64,000 nucleotides of DNA from Paracoccus tibetensis. GTDB taxonomy: Bacteria; Pseudomonadota; Alphaproteobacteria; Rhodobacterales; Rhodobacteraceae. The notes below the pieces were generated by a model, which was given only the letters and a program-made list of their open reading frames with translations, did not search any database and was not told the origin of the DNA. Positions within the stretch are counted from its first letter, which is position 1. Each line of letters begins with the position of its first letter. Positions 9,287 to 17,604 of this stretch are shown here, piece by piece. Where the stretch lies: NCBI RefSeq assembly GCF_900102505.1, contig NZ_FMVT01000007.1, positions 62,001 to 126,000 on the forward strand. The letters are read 5' to 3'. A program made the translations under genes and the position numbers.

Positions 9287-9435
9287 GGTGATGATCCCTG
9301 TGGACGGCGCCTCCGACTGCCGCGGAGGCTTGCACATCGTGAAGCTTGGCGCAGGGCGCGGCAGCTTGCAAGACCTCGTGGGCCGGCGCGAGGGGCGGCA
9401 GCGCGCGGGCGGGGCGGGGCGGCGCCGAATGAGAA

Positions 9436-9460
9436 TTGACAGGATCAGTCCCGCTGATCC
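9436..9460 (+). promoter_or_regulatory. TTGACA box with overlapping 7-bp inverted repeat
   Basis: In the 199-bp divergent region between the importer and the amidohydrolase gene, TTGACA (9436-9441) is followed directly by GGATCAG (9442-9448), five bases, and CTGATCC (9454-9460), a perfect inverted repeat. This looks like a promoter with an operator lying on the spacer. A second dyad, GCCTCC/GGAGGC (9309-9314 and 9324-9329), lies in the leader of the importer. No -10 box of good quality is visible. Confidence 0.45.
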
Positions 9461-9485
9461 AGCCTGCCCCGCAAGGAGGGCCGCG

Positions 9486-10229
9486 ATGGACGCCCCGGTC
9501 TCCGGCCTCGCGCCGGTCTTCAGCATCGAGAACGAGGCGGGCCGCGGCGCGGCCGTCATCGTCTGCGAGCATGCTTCGAACCACTTTGCGCCGGAATGGG
9601 GCGATCTCGGCACCACCGCCAAGACCCGCAAGAGCCATGCGGCCTTCGATCCCGGCGCGCTGGATCTGGCCCGCGCGCTTGCGCGCCAGCTTGACGCGCC
9701 CCTGATCTCTGGGGGCCTGTCGCGGCTGATCCACGACCTCGACCGGCCGCCGCACGCGCCGACGGCCATGCCCATCGTGAGCCAGGTCCACAAGATCCCC
9801 GGCAATCGCGAGCTGACGACGACCGACCGCCTGCGCCGCGTGCGGCAAATCTATCTGCCCTTCCACGCCGCCTTGTCGGCCCTGCTGGCCGAGCGGCTGG
9901 CCCTGGGGATGCCGACCGCGCTTCTGACCGTGCACAGCTTCGATCCGGTCTATTTCGGCCTGCACCACAATGTCGAGCTGCGCGTGCTGCATGACGCCGA
10001 CCCGACGCTGGCACGCGGGCTGGCCAAGGCCGCGACCGGCTTCTCGACCCGCCTGAACGAGCCGTCCGGCACCTGGATTGAGGGATCGCACACTCTGGCC
10101 CGCCACGCGACGCCCCTGCACCTGCGCCATGCCATGCTGGAGCTGCGCTCGGACCTTCTGGACAAGGATCTGCCGGGCATAGCCGCCCGCCTCGCGCCGC
10201 TCTTGTCGGGCGCGATCGGGGCCGCGTGA
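9486..10229 (+). CDS. N-formylglutamate amidohydrolase family protein
   Basis: A 247-aa member of the FGase/HutG zinc amidohydrolase family. Family sequence is visible as VIVCEHASNHFAPEWG near residue 25, GLSRLIHDLDRPP near 80 and LLTVHSFDPVY near 145, with His and Glu residues suited to metal binding. The start follows AAGGAGGG by five bases. Classical HutG cleaves N-formylglutamate in histidine degradation, but no hut genes are here. The gene instead leads an operon with a glutamine-synthetase-like ligase, aldehyde dehydrogenase and alcohol dehydrogenase. That setting suggests it hydrolyses a gamma-glutamyl or other N-acyl-glutamate amide, releasing glutamate at the end of the pathway. Confidence 0.8.
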   Translation: MDAPVSGLAPVFSIENEAGRGAAVIVCEHASNHFAPEWGDLGTTAKTRKSHAAFDPGALDLARALARQLDAPLISGGLSRLIHDLDRPPHAPTAMPIVSQVHKIPGNRELTTTDRLRRVRQIYLPFHAALSALLAERLALGMPTALLTVHSFDPVYFGLHHNVELRVLHDADPTLARGLAKAATGFSTRLNEPSGTWIEGSHTLARHATPLHLRHAMLELRSDLLDKDLPGIAARLAPLLSGAIGAA

Positions 10230-10299
10230 GCCCCCTGCCCCACCCGCCCCCGCCCGCCCCATCCGGCAGGGCGCCGATCACCCGGACACGGAGGACCTC

Positions 10300-11661
10300 A
10301 TGCCCGCGAACCTGACCCTGGAGGCGCTGCGCGAGGCCGTGGCGCTGGACGAGATCGACACGGTCATCGTCGCGCTGGTGGACATGCAGGGCCGCTTGAT
10401 GGGCAAGCGCTTCCACGCCGCCCATTTCCTGGACCACCACGACGAGACGCATTGCTGCAACTACCTGCTCGCCACCGATCTCGAGATGACCACCGTGCAG
10501 GGCTACGCTGCGACCAGCTGGGCCAGCGGCTACGGCGACTACGTGATGAAGCCCGACCTTTCGACCCTGCGCCGCATCCCCTGGGCGCCGGGCACCGCGC
10601 TGTGCCTCGTGGACCTGTCGGACCACCATACGCACCAGCCGGTGCCCCATGCGCCGCGCAACGTCCTTAAAGCCCAGATCGCGCGGGCCGAGGCGATGGG
10701 CCTGACGCCCATGATGGCGACCGAACTGGAATTCTTCCTCTTCCACGGCGATCCCCGCGCGCATTTCGACGCAGGTTACCGCGACCTACGCCCCACCGCC
10801 CGGCACAACGTGGACTACGCCCTCAGCGGCACCTTCGCGGACGAGCCGGTGATGCGCGCCCTGCGGAACGGGCTCTATGGCGCGGGCATCCCGGTCGAGA
10901 ACTCTAAGGGCGAGGCCGAGGCGGGCCAGCACGAGATCAACGTGAAGTATTCGGACGCGCTGGACACTGCCGACATGCATGTGCTGGTCAAGGCGGCGAC
11001 AAAGGAGATCGCCGCCGCCCACGGCCAGTCCGCGACCTTCATGGCGAAGTACTCGCACCGGCATGCGGGCTCCTCGAGTCATGTCCACCAGTCGCTGTTC
11101 AAGGAAGGCGCCAACGCCTTCCACGACGCCGGCGCCGAGCACGGCATGTCAGAGACGATGCGCGCCTATCTCGCCGGCCAGCTTGAACATGCGGCCGCGC
11201 TGACCCTGTTCCTCGCGCCCTACATCAACAGCTACAAGCGCTTCGTGACCGGCCTCTTCGCCCCGACCAAGGCGATCTGGTCGCTGGACAACCGCACCGC
11301 CGGCTTCCGCGTCTGCGGCGAGGGGACGAAGGGCGTTCGGGTCGAGTGCCGGATCGGCGGCGCCGACCTCAATCCCTACATGGCCTGCGCGGCGCTGCTG
11401 GCGGCGGGTCTGGACGGGATCGAGCGCGGGTTGACCCTCGGCGCGCCCTTCAACGGCGACGCCTATGCCGCGGCCGAGGCGCCGGAAGTGCCGAAGACCC
11501 TTGCCGAGGCCGCCGCGGCGCTGGACAACTCGGCGGTGATGCGGGCGGCGTTCGGAGACGGGGTCGTGGACCACTACCTCCGCGCCGCCCGATGGGAGAT
11601 CGAGGAAGCGGGTCGCGTCGTGACGGACTGGGACATCGCCCGCGGCTTCGAACGCGCATGA
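10300..11661 (+). CDS. Glutamine-synthetase-like gamma-glutamyl-amine ligase (GlnT/PuuA type)
   Basis: ATP-dependent ligase of 453 aa in the GlnT/PuuA branch of the glutamine synthetase superfamily. Active-site motifs are present: metal-binding glutamates in ATELEFFLF and in AGQHEINV, the HVHQSLF histidine motif, NSYKRF for glutamate, and NRTAGFRV with RVECRIGGADLNPY. The adenylylation-loop region of true GlnA is lacking, typical of enzymes that attach glutamate to amines rather than ammonia. The start follows ACGGAGG. Neighbouring alcohol and aldehyde dehydrogenases point to an amino alcohol as the amine. Other members of the branch ligate putrescine, isopropylamine, ethanolamine or methylamine, so the exact substrate is open. 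Confidence 0.85.
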   Translation: MPANLTLEALREAVALDEIDTVIVALVDMQGRLMGKRFHAAHFLDHHDETHCCNYLLATDLEMTTVQGYAATSWASGYGDYVMKPDLSTLRRIPWAPGTALCLVDLSDHHTHQPVPHAPRNVLKAQIARAEAMGLTPMMATELEFFLFHGDPRAHFDAGYRDLRPTARHNVDYALSGTFADEPVMRALRNGLYGAGIPVENSKGEAEAGQHEINVKYSDALDTADMHVLVKAATKEIAAAHGQSATFMAKYSHRHAGSSSHVHQSLFKEGANAFHDAGAEHGMSETMRAYLAGQLEHAAALTLFLAPYINSYKRFVTGLFAPTKAIWSLDNRTAGFRVCGEGTKGVRVECRIGGADLNPYMACAALLAAGLDGIERGLTLGAPFNGDAYAAAEAPEVPKTLAEAAAALDNSAVMRAAFGDGVVDHYLRAARWEIEEAGRVVTDWDIARGFERA

Positions 11662-11671
11662 GGATCGAAAA

Positions 11672-13060
11672 ATGAGCAAGACGATCAAGCTGATCTCGCC
11701 CGTGGACGGCAGCGTCTACGTCGAGCGCCCGGCACTTCCGCTGCCCGAGGCACAAGCGGCGGTGGCTCGCGCCAAGGCCGCTCAGGTGGGTTGGGCCGCG
11801 CGGCCCCTCAACGAGCGGATCGCGCGGGTTCAGGCGGGGCTCGACGCGCTGAACGGGATGAAGGACCGCGTGGTCGAGGAGTTGGCCCGCCAGATGGGCC
11901 GCCCCGTCCGCTATGGCGGCGAGTTCGGCGGCATGAACGAACGCGCCGCCCACATGATGAGCATTGCCGACGAGGCGCTTGCCCCCGAGGTCATCGAGGA
12001 CAGCCCCCGCTTCCGCCGCGAGTTGCGCCGCGAGCCGGTCGGCACCGTCTTCGTCATCGCGCCGTGGAACTACCCCTTCCTGACCGCCACCAACACCATC
12101 GTCCCCGCCCTGATCGCCGGCAACGCGGTGATCCTGAAGCACGCAAGCCAGACCCTGTTGGCCGGCGAGCGGTTGGCCGAGGCCTTCCATGCCGGCGGCG
12201 TGCCGGCCGACGTGTTCCAGAACCTCGTGCTGGACCATGAGACGACCGAGGCGCTCATCGCCGCGCGCTCCTTCGGCTTCGTGAACTTCACCGGCTCGGT
12301 CGCCGGCGGCCGCGCCATCGAGCGGGCGGCGGCGGGCACCTTCACCGCCACGGGGCTTGAGCTGGGTGGCAAGGACCCCGGCTATGTCCGCTTTGATGCC
12401 GATCTGGACGCGGCGGTGGACGGGCTGATGGACGGGGCGATGTTCAACTCGGGGCAATGCTGCTGCGGGATCGAGCGGATCTATGTCCATGACAGCCTCT
12501 ATGACGCCTTCGTTGAAAAGGCCGCCGCTTGGGCGCGGCAGGCGAAGCTGGGCGATCCGCTGCACCCCGAGACGACGATGGGCCCGATGGCGCATCGCCG
12601 CTTCGCCGATCTGGTGCGCGAGCAGGTCTCCGAGGCGGTGCTGGCCGGCGCCCGCCCGCTGATCGACGCGGCCGACTTTCCGGCCGACGATGGCGGCGCC
12701 TATCTCGCCCCGCAGGTGCTGGTCGACGTCACCCACGACATGCGCGTGATGCGCGAGGAGAGCTTCGGCCCGGTCGTCGGGATCATGCCCGTTTCCGGCG
12801 ACGACGAGGCTATCGCGCTGATGAACGACTGCGACTATGGCCTGACCGCCTCGATCTGGACGGCCGACCCCGAGGCGGCGTCCGAGATCGGCGCGCGGCT
12901 GGAAACGGGCACCGTCTTCATGAACCGCTGCGACTATCTGGACCCGGCGCTCTGCTGGACCGGCTGCAAGGATACCGGGCGCGGGGCGGCGCTTGGGCAT
13001 CTTGGCTATCTGGCCGTGACGCGGCCCAAATCCTACCATCTGAAGAAGGTGACGGCATGA
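11672..13060 (+). CDS. NAD(P)-dependent aldehyde dehydrogenase
   Basis: ALDH-superfamily enzyme of 462 aa, probably oxidising the aldehyde made by the adjacent alcohol dehydrogenase. Catalytic Asn is in APWNYPF (N133), catalytic Glu in LELGGKDPGY (E230) and catalytic Cys in NSGQCCCGIE (C264). The three consecutive cysteines are worth noting, since most family members have one or two. Length is slightly short of the usual 480-500 aa but all key motifs are intact. The gene starts 10 bases after the ligase and overlaps the next gene in an ATGA junction, so the enzymes are translationally coupled. Confidence 0.92.
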   Translation: MSKTIKLISPVDGSVYVERPALPLPEAQAAVARAKAAQVGWAARPLNERIARVQAGLDALNGMKDRVVEELARQMGRPVRYGGEFGGMNERAAHMMSIADEALAPEVIEDSPRFRRELRREPVGTVFVIAPWNYPFLTATNTIVPALIAGNAVILKHASQTLLAGERLAEAFHAGGVPADVFQNLVLDHETTEALIAARSFGFVNFTGSVAGGRAIERAAAGTFTATGLELGGKDPGYVRFDADLDAAVDGLMDGAMFNSGQCCCGIERIYVHDSLYDAFVEKAAAWARQAKLGDPLHPETTMGPMAHRRFADLVREQVSEAVLAGARPLIDAADFPADDGGAYLAPQVLVDVTHDMRVMREESFGPVVGIMPVSGDDEAIALMNDCDYGLTASIWTADPEAASEIGARLETGTVFMNRCDYLDPALCWTGCKDTGRGAALGHLGYLAVTRPKSYHLKKVTA

Positions 13061-14202
13061 GCCTGACAGCCAACTGGTCCTATCCGACCGCGATCAAGTT
13101 CGGCGCCGGCCGTGTCAGCGAGCTGGCGCAGCACTGCCGCGCGGCCGGGATCACCAACCCGCTTCTGGTAACGGACAAGGCGCTTGCCACGCTGCCGATC
13201 ACCACGAACGCGCGCGACATTCTGGACGGCGCCGGCCTCGGCCGCGCGATGTTCTGCGAGGTGGACCCGAACCCCACCGAGCGGAACATGGAGGACGGCA
13301 TCCGCGCCTATCGCGAGGGGGCGCATGACGGCGTCGTCTGCTTCGGCGGCGGCTCGGCGCTGGACCTCGGCAAGATGATCGCGCTGATGGCGTTCCAGAG
13401 CATCCCTGTCTGGGATCTGGAGGATGTCGGCGACTGGTGGACCCGCGCCGACGCAGACCGGATCGCGCCCATCGTGGCGGTGCCGACCACCGCCGGAACG
13501 GGGTCCGAGGTCGGACGCGCCGGGGTGCTGACCAACTCGCAGACCCACAAGAAGAAGATCATCTTCCACCCGCGCCTTCTGCCGACCGTGACCATCTGCG
13601 ACCCCGAACTGACCGTGGGGATGCCCAAGGCGATCACCGCAGGCACCGGCATGGATGCCTTCGCCCATTGCCTCGAGGCGTATTGCTCTCCGCACTACCA
13701 CCCGATGAGCCAAGGGATCGCGCTGGAGGGGCTGCGGCTGGTGAACGAATACCTGCCGCGCGCCTATGCGACCCCCGACGATCTAGAGGCGCGGGCGCAG
13801 ATGATGAGCGCGGCGGCGATGGGGGCGGTCGCCTTCCAGAAAGGGCTAGGCGCGATCCATTCGCTGAGCCACCCGGTCGGCGCGGTCTATGGCACCCATC
13901 ACGGCACCACCAACGCGGCGGTCATGCCGATGGTGCTGGACTTCAACCGCCCCGCCATCGCGGACCGCCTGTCCCGCGCCGCAAACTACCTCGGCATCAG
14001 CGGCGGCTTCGACGGCTTCCGCGCGCGGGTGATGGAGCTGCGGGCAGAGCTGGCGATTCCGGCAAACCTGTCGGAGATGGGGGTCGAGCCCGCGCGGCTG
14101 GACGAGCTGACCGAGATGGCGCTGGAGGACCCCTCCTGCGGCGGCAACCCGGTCCCGATGACGCGCGAGAACACCCGCGCGCTGTTCGAGGCCTGCCTCT
14201 AG
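13057..14202 (+). CDS. Iron-containing (group III) alcohol dehydrogenase
   Basis: Cytoplasmic enzyme of 381 aa. The NAD-binding glycine motif is CFGGGSALDLGK; the second motif VPTTAGTGSEV is typical of the family; metal ligands lie in GTGMDAFAHCLEAY (Asp, His) and HSLSHPVGAVYGTHHG (two His). In the proposed pathway it would oxidise the alcohol of a gamma-glutamylated amino alcohol to the aldehyde that the upstream ALDH consumes. Its start overlaps the ALDH stop. Its own end overlaps the convergent exporter gene by four bases. Confidence 0.9.
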   Translation: MSLTANWSYPTAIKFGAGRVSELAQHCRAAGITNPLLVTDKALATLPITTNARDILDGAGLGRAMFCEVDPNPTERNMEDGIRAYREGAHDGVVCFGGGSALDLGKMIALMAFQSIPVWDLEDVGDWWTRADADRIAPIVAVPTTAGTGSEVGRAGVLTNSQTHKKKIIFHPRLLPTVTICDPELTVGMPKAITAGTGMDAFAHCLEAYCSPHYHPMSQGIALEGLRLVNEYLPRAYATPDDLEARAQMMSAAAMGAVAFQKGLGAIHSLSHPVGAVYGTHHGTTNAAVMPMVLDFNRPAIADRLSRAANYLGISGGFDGFRARVMELRAELAIPANLSEMGVEPARLDELTEMALEDPSCGGNPVPMTRENTRALFEACL

Positions 14203-15245
14203 ACCCAGCCCAGCATCACCGGCACCAGCACGATCGCCGCCAGCGCGGCAGTCTGCCCGACCAGCAGCAGGATCGAGGCCGGCCCCACCTTCGCCAGCGC
14301 CTGGAGCGAGGTCTTGATCCCGACCGCCGCCACCGCTGCGACCAGCACGGCGCGCGAGACGTTGCTGGCGGCATCCGTCACCATCTCGGGCACCAGATGG
14401 GCCGAGTTCAGCGCTGCCAGCGCGAGAAAGGCCAGCACGAAGGCCGGCAGCAGCGGCGGACGGCCCTCGCCCTGCCTGCGCGAGCGCAGCGCCAGCGCGG
14501 CGATCAGCACCACGGGCGCCAGCATGGTCACGCGGATCAGCTTGACCACCGTCGCCGTGTCCCCCGCCTCGTCCGACAGCGAATAGCCCGCGCCGACGAC
14601 CTGCGCGACATCGTGGATCGTGCCGCCGAGGAACAGCCCGGCCTGGTGCATGTCGAGCCCCAGCATCGTCGCCAGCGCCGGGTAGAGGATCATCGCCACC
14701 GTGGACAGCGCCGTAACGGTGATGACGACGAAGGAGAGGTCGCGCTCGGCCCCCTCGCGCTGCGGCAGGACCGAGGAGAGGGCCATCGCGGCTGATGCGC
14801 CACAGATCGCCACCGACCCGCCGGTCAGCAGCCCGAAGGCGCGGTCCCGCCCGATGCTGCGGGCCAGAAGGACCGAGCCGATGATCAGCGCGGCGATGGA
14901 GCAGGCGATCAGCCCCACGAAAGGCCAGCCGATGGCCGACACCATCTCGACCGAGACGCGCAGGCCCAGCAGCGCGACCCCGATCCGCAGCAGACCGCGG
15001 GCGGCGAAATCGATGCCGGGGGCGGCGCGGTCGTCCTCGGCCATGAAATGCAGCGGCATGCCCAGCAGGATCGCCATCAGCATGACCGGCGCGCCGTAAT
15101 GGGCCGACAGGAACTGCGCGGCCATGGCGACCGTCACGGCCAGCATGACGCCCGGCCCCAGCACCCGGCCGCGACCGACCAGCCCCGAGAAGAAGGGGGG
15201 CCGCGCGGGCCCCCCTTGGTGGCGAAGGGACGGGCTCACGGTCAC
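14199..15245 (-). CDS. Putative sulfate/sulfite exporter (YeiH/TauZ-type membrane protein)
   Basis: Polytopic membrane protein of up to 348 aa with about ten helices, of the conserved family containing YeiH and the TauZ proteins implicated in exporting sulfate or sulfite during sulfonate degradation. Family landmarks include GLLRIGVALLGLRVS, SVAICGASAAMAL and FLGGTIHDVAQVVGAGYS. The GTG at 15245 overlaps the dctP stop (GTGA) and gives a usual length, but residues 10-19 are encoded by a terminator-like stem-loop. A GTG at 15164 would start just before the first helix. It closes the minus-strand sulfonate cluster and would dispose of sulfite released by the SsuD-type monooxygenase. Confidence 0.82.
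   Translation of the reverse strand: MTVSPSLRHQGGPARPPFFSGLVGRGRVLGPGVMLAVTVAMAAQFLSAHYGAPVMLMAILLGMPLHFMAEDDRAAPGIDFAARGLLRIGVALLGLRVSVEMVSAIGWPFVGLIACSIAALIIGSVLLARSIGRDRAFGLLTGGSVAICGASAAMALSSVLPQREGAERDLSFVVITVTALSTVAMILYPALATMLGLDMHQAGLFLGGTIHDVAQVVGAGYSLSDEAGDTATVVKLIRVTMLAPVVLIAALALRSRRQGEGRPPLLPAFVLAFLALAALNSAHLVPEMVTDAASNVSRAVLVAAVAAVGIKTSLQALAKVGPASILLLVGQTAALAAIVLVPVMLGWV
15193..15217 (-). terminator. Terminator or attenuator after the TRAP binding-protein gene
   Basis: On the minus strand AAGGGGGGCC, a five-base loop and GGCCCCCCTT form a perfect 10-bp stem followed by TTCTTCTC. It begins 25 bases after the dctP stop and lies inside the longest reading frame of the exporter. It could terminate most transcripts and so raise the binding protein relative to the exporter. 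Confidence 0.6.
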
Positions 15246-16288
15246 TGGATGTCGCGCGAGCGCTCGTCGTTGATCTCGGCCTCGGCGGCCTCGACGGCGC
15301 TGCGGAACTCGGCCAGGATCTCCTCGCCGCCATCGACGGTGCCGGTGAACCACTCGTAGACCGGCTGCGCGGCCTCGGAAAATGCGGCGCGTTCCTCGGT
15401 CGTCGGGACGTAGACCTGACCGCCGGCTGCGGCGAAGGCCTCATAGGCCGCGATCGACTTGCGCTTGGGCGAGGCGAAGGTCGCCTGTTGCAGGGCGTAG
15501 AAGCCGTCCACGACGATGCGGCGCTGTTCTTCCGGCAGGGCCATGAAGCTTTCGTTCGACATCCACCAGTAGGCGCCCATGTAGCTGTGCTGGTCCAGCG
15601 TCAGATGCGTCAGGCCCGCCTCGGGGAAGCGCATCGACATGATGTCGGTGATGCCGTTCGCGGTGCCCTCGACCACGCGGGTCTGGAGCGAGGTGAACAG
15701 CTCGGGCCACGGGATCGGCGTCGGGGATGCGCCCATCGCGCGGGCCAGCTCCTGCGGCAGGTCGGCGACGACGGTCCGCATCTTCAGGCCCTGCAGGTCG
15801 GCGGGCGTGCTGACCTGGCGCTGCGTGTTGGCATAGCTGCGCCAGCCGCCGGTGTTGCCGATGGTCATCAGCCGCAGCGTGTCGCCGCTGTCGGCCAGCG
15901 CCCGGTCGCGCAAGCTGCGCATGAACTCGCCCGACAGCACCTTCTCGGCCACGCGGTCGTCCGACATCAGGTAGGGCAGGTCCAGCACCTGGAAATAGGG
16001 GAAGAGACCAGCCGCCCCGTCCAACGTCGAGATGTAGACGTCGATCGAGCCGTCCGCGACGCCCTGAAGGCACTCGGCCCCGTTCGAGCAGAGCTGCGTG
16101 CCCATGTAGATCTCGACGGCGATGGCGCCGTTCGAGGCGGCCTCGACATGGGACTTGAAGACCTGCAGGCCGTCGTAATCCTCGTCCTCCTCGTTCGAGT
16201 TGGCGACGGCGCGGATCGTGTAGTCCTGCGCAAGGGCCGGCGCGGCGACGGCCAGCGCGGCGGCGAGGGTGAGGGACAGTTTCAGCAT
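15242..16288 (-). CDS. TRAP transporter substrate-binding protein (DctP family)
   Basis: Periplasmic binding protein of 348 aa with signal peptide LSLTLAAALAVAAPALA and the DctP fold. The conserved central Arg for carboxylate binding is in LQGLKMRTVV, followed by ELFTSLQTRVVEGTANG. Two cysteines in TQLCSNGAECLQG may form a disulfide. The start at 16288 follows AGGAGGA. TRAP binding proteins usually bind carboxylates, but some bind taurine or other sulfonates. Its place after two permease genes and monooxygenase genes suggests a sulfonate or sulfonated sugar as ligand. It is the last of the three TRAP genes. Confidence 0.92.
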   Translation of the reverse strand: MLKLSLTLAAALAVAAPALAQDYTIRAVANSNEEDEDYDGLQVFKSHVEAASNGAIAVEIYMGTQLCSNGAECLQGVADGSIDVYISTLDGAAGLFPYFQVLDLPYLMSDDRVAEKVLSGEFMRSLRDRALADSGDTLRLMTIGNTGGWRSYANTQRQVSTPADLQGLKMRTVVADLPQELARAMGASPTPIPWPELFTSLQTRVVEGTANGITDIMSMRFPEAGLTHLTLDQHSYMGAYWWMSNESFMALPEEQRRIVVDGFYALQQATFASPKRKSIAAYEAFAAAGGQVYVPTTEERAAFSEAAQPVYEWFTGTVDGGEEILAEFRSAVEAAEAEINDERSRDIQ

Positions 16289-16314
16289 GTTTTCCTCCTG
16301 TTGAAGTCTTGGCG

Positions 16315-17604
16315 TCAGTCGGCAAAGCCGGTCAGGCGCGGAATGGTCATGGAGAGGGCCGGGAAGTAGGTGATCAGGAAGATCACCACGACCTCGACGG
16401 CTAGGAAGGGCAGGATCGCGCGGGCGATGGTGGTCACGCGTTCCTTGGACACGGCGGCGGCGACGAAGAGGACAAGCCCCATGGGCGGCGTTGCCAGCCC
16501 CACGGTCAGGTTGACGCACATGATGATGGCGAAATGGACGCTGTCGACGCCCATCCCCTCGAACACGGGCGCCAGGATCGGGGCGAGGATGATGATGGCG
16601 GGGCCGGCGTCGAGGAACATGCCGACGACGAACAAGAGCAGGTTGATGAGCAGCAGAAGCAGCAATGGGTTCGCCGTCAGGGCCAGGATCCAGTCCGCCA
16701 TGATCTGCGGGGCGTGTGACAGGGATACGACGGTCTTGAAGGACATCGCCGCGCCCACCAGCAGCAGCACCACCGCCGAGGTCAGGGCGGCGCGGCCGAG
16801 AACGTCCGGCAGCTCGGACAGCGTCATGGTCTTCAGGACCAGGAGCGAGATGACCATGGCGTAAACGGCGGCGACGGCGGCGGCCTCGGTCGGCGTGAAG
16901 ATCCCGCCGAGGATGCCGCCGAGGATGATGACCGGCGTCAGCAGCGGCCAGAACGCCTTGAGGCTGGCGCGCCCCCGCTCGGGCCAGCTCTTGCGGGCCG
17001 AGGCGATGGGGAAGTCGTAGCGGTCTGCCATGACCTTGATGACGGCCATCAGCCCCAGGCCCACCATGATGCCGGGCACGATGCCGGCGAGGAACAGCGC
17101 CGCGACGCTTTCGCCCATCACGTAGGCATAGATGATCATGATGCCCGAGGGCGGGATGATCGGCCCGATGACCGAGCTGGCGGCCGTGATCGCGGCGGCG
17201 AAGCGGCGGGTGTAGCCCTGCTTCTCCATCGCGGGCACCAGCATGGACCCAAGCGCCGAGGTGTCCGCCACCGCCGAGCCGGACAGGCCGGCGAACAGCA
17301 TGGACGACAGCACGTTCACATGCGCCAGACCGCCCCGCAGGTGGCCCATCAGCGCCTGCGCGAACTCGACGAGGCGCAGGGTGATGCCGCCGCGGTTCAT
17401 CAGCTCGCCCGCCAGCATGAAGAAGGGGATGGCCATCAGCGGGAAGCTGTCGATGCCGTTGTAGAGGTTGCGGTAGAGCAGCGTCAGGTCGCGCTCCTGC
17501 CCGTTCAGCCACAGGATGATGCCGGGCGCGGCGAGCATGCCGAAGACGACCGGCAGGCCCATCAGCAGGAAGACGAGGAACAGCGGCAGGAACCAGATCA
17601 GCAT
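16315..17604 (-). CDS. TRAP transporter large permease subunit (DctM family)
   Basis: Twelve-helix type membrane protein of 429 aa. Characteristic DctM sequence includes GIDSFPLMAIPFFMLAGELM near residue 50, SSMLFAGLSGSAVADTSALG near 100 and IGPIIPPSGIMIIYAY near 150. It couples uptake to the sodium gradient in the family. The start overlaps the stop of the small subunit gene by one base (TGATG). The rest of the open frame upstream runs through dctQ in another frame and is not coding. Confidence 0.93.
   Translation of the reverse strand: MLIWFLPLFLVFLLMGLPVVFGMLAAPGIILWLNGQERDLTLLYRNLYNGIDSFPLMAIPFFMLAGELMNRGGITLRLVEFAQALMGHLRGGLAHVNVLSSMLFAGLSGSAVADTSALGSMLVPAMEKQGYTRRFAAAITAASSVIGPIIPPSGIMIIYAYVMGESVAALFLAGIVPGIMVGLGLMAVIKVMADRYDFPIASARKSWPERGRASLKAFWPLLTPVIILGGILGGIFTPTEAAAVAAVYAMVISLLVLKTMTLSELPDVLGRAALTSAVVLLLVGAAMSFKTVVSLSHAPQIMADWILALTANPLLLLLLINLLLFVVGMFLDAGPAIIILAPILAPVFEGMGVDSVHFAIIMCVNLTVGLATPPMGLVLFVAAAVSKERVTTIARAILPFLAVEVVVIFLITYFPALSMTIPRLTGFAD

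Noticed and set aside
6851..9439. Plus-strand open frame of 862 codons
   Set aside because: Antisense to the family 5 binding protein and DppB-type permease, with the same low-complexity His/Arg/Asp composition.
9287..9805. N-terminal extension of the family 5 binding protein frame
   Set aside because: It would bury the signal peptide and overlap the divergent amidohydrolase gene; the ATG at 9286 gives a normal secreted protein.
9486..10229. Histidine-degradation role (HutG) for the amidohydrolase
   Set aside because: No hutU, hutH, hutI or hutC-linked genes are nearby, and the operon partners point to gamma-glutamyl metabolism.
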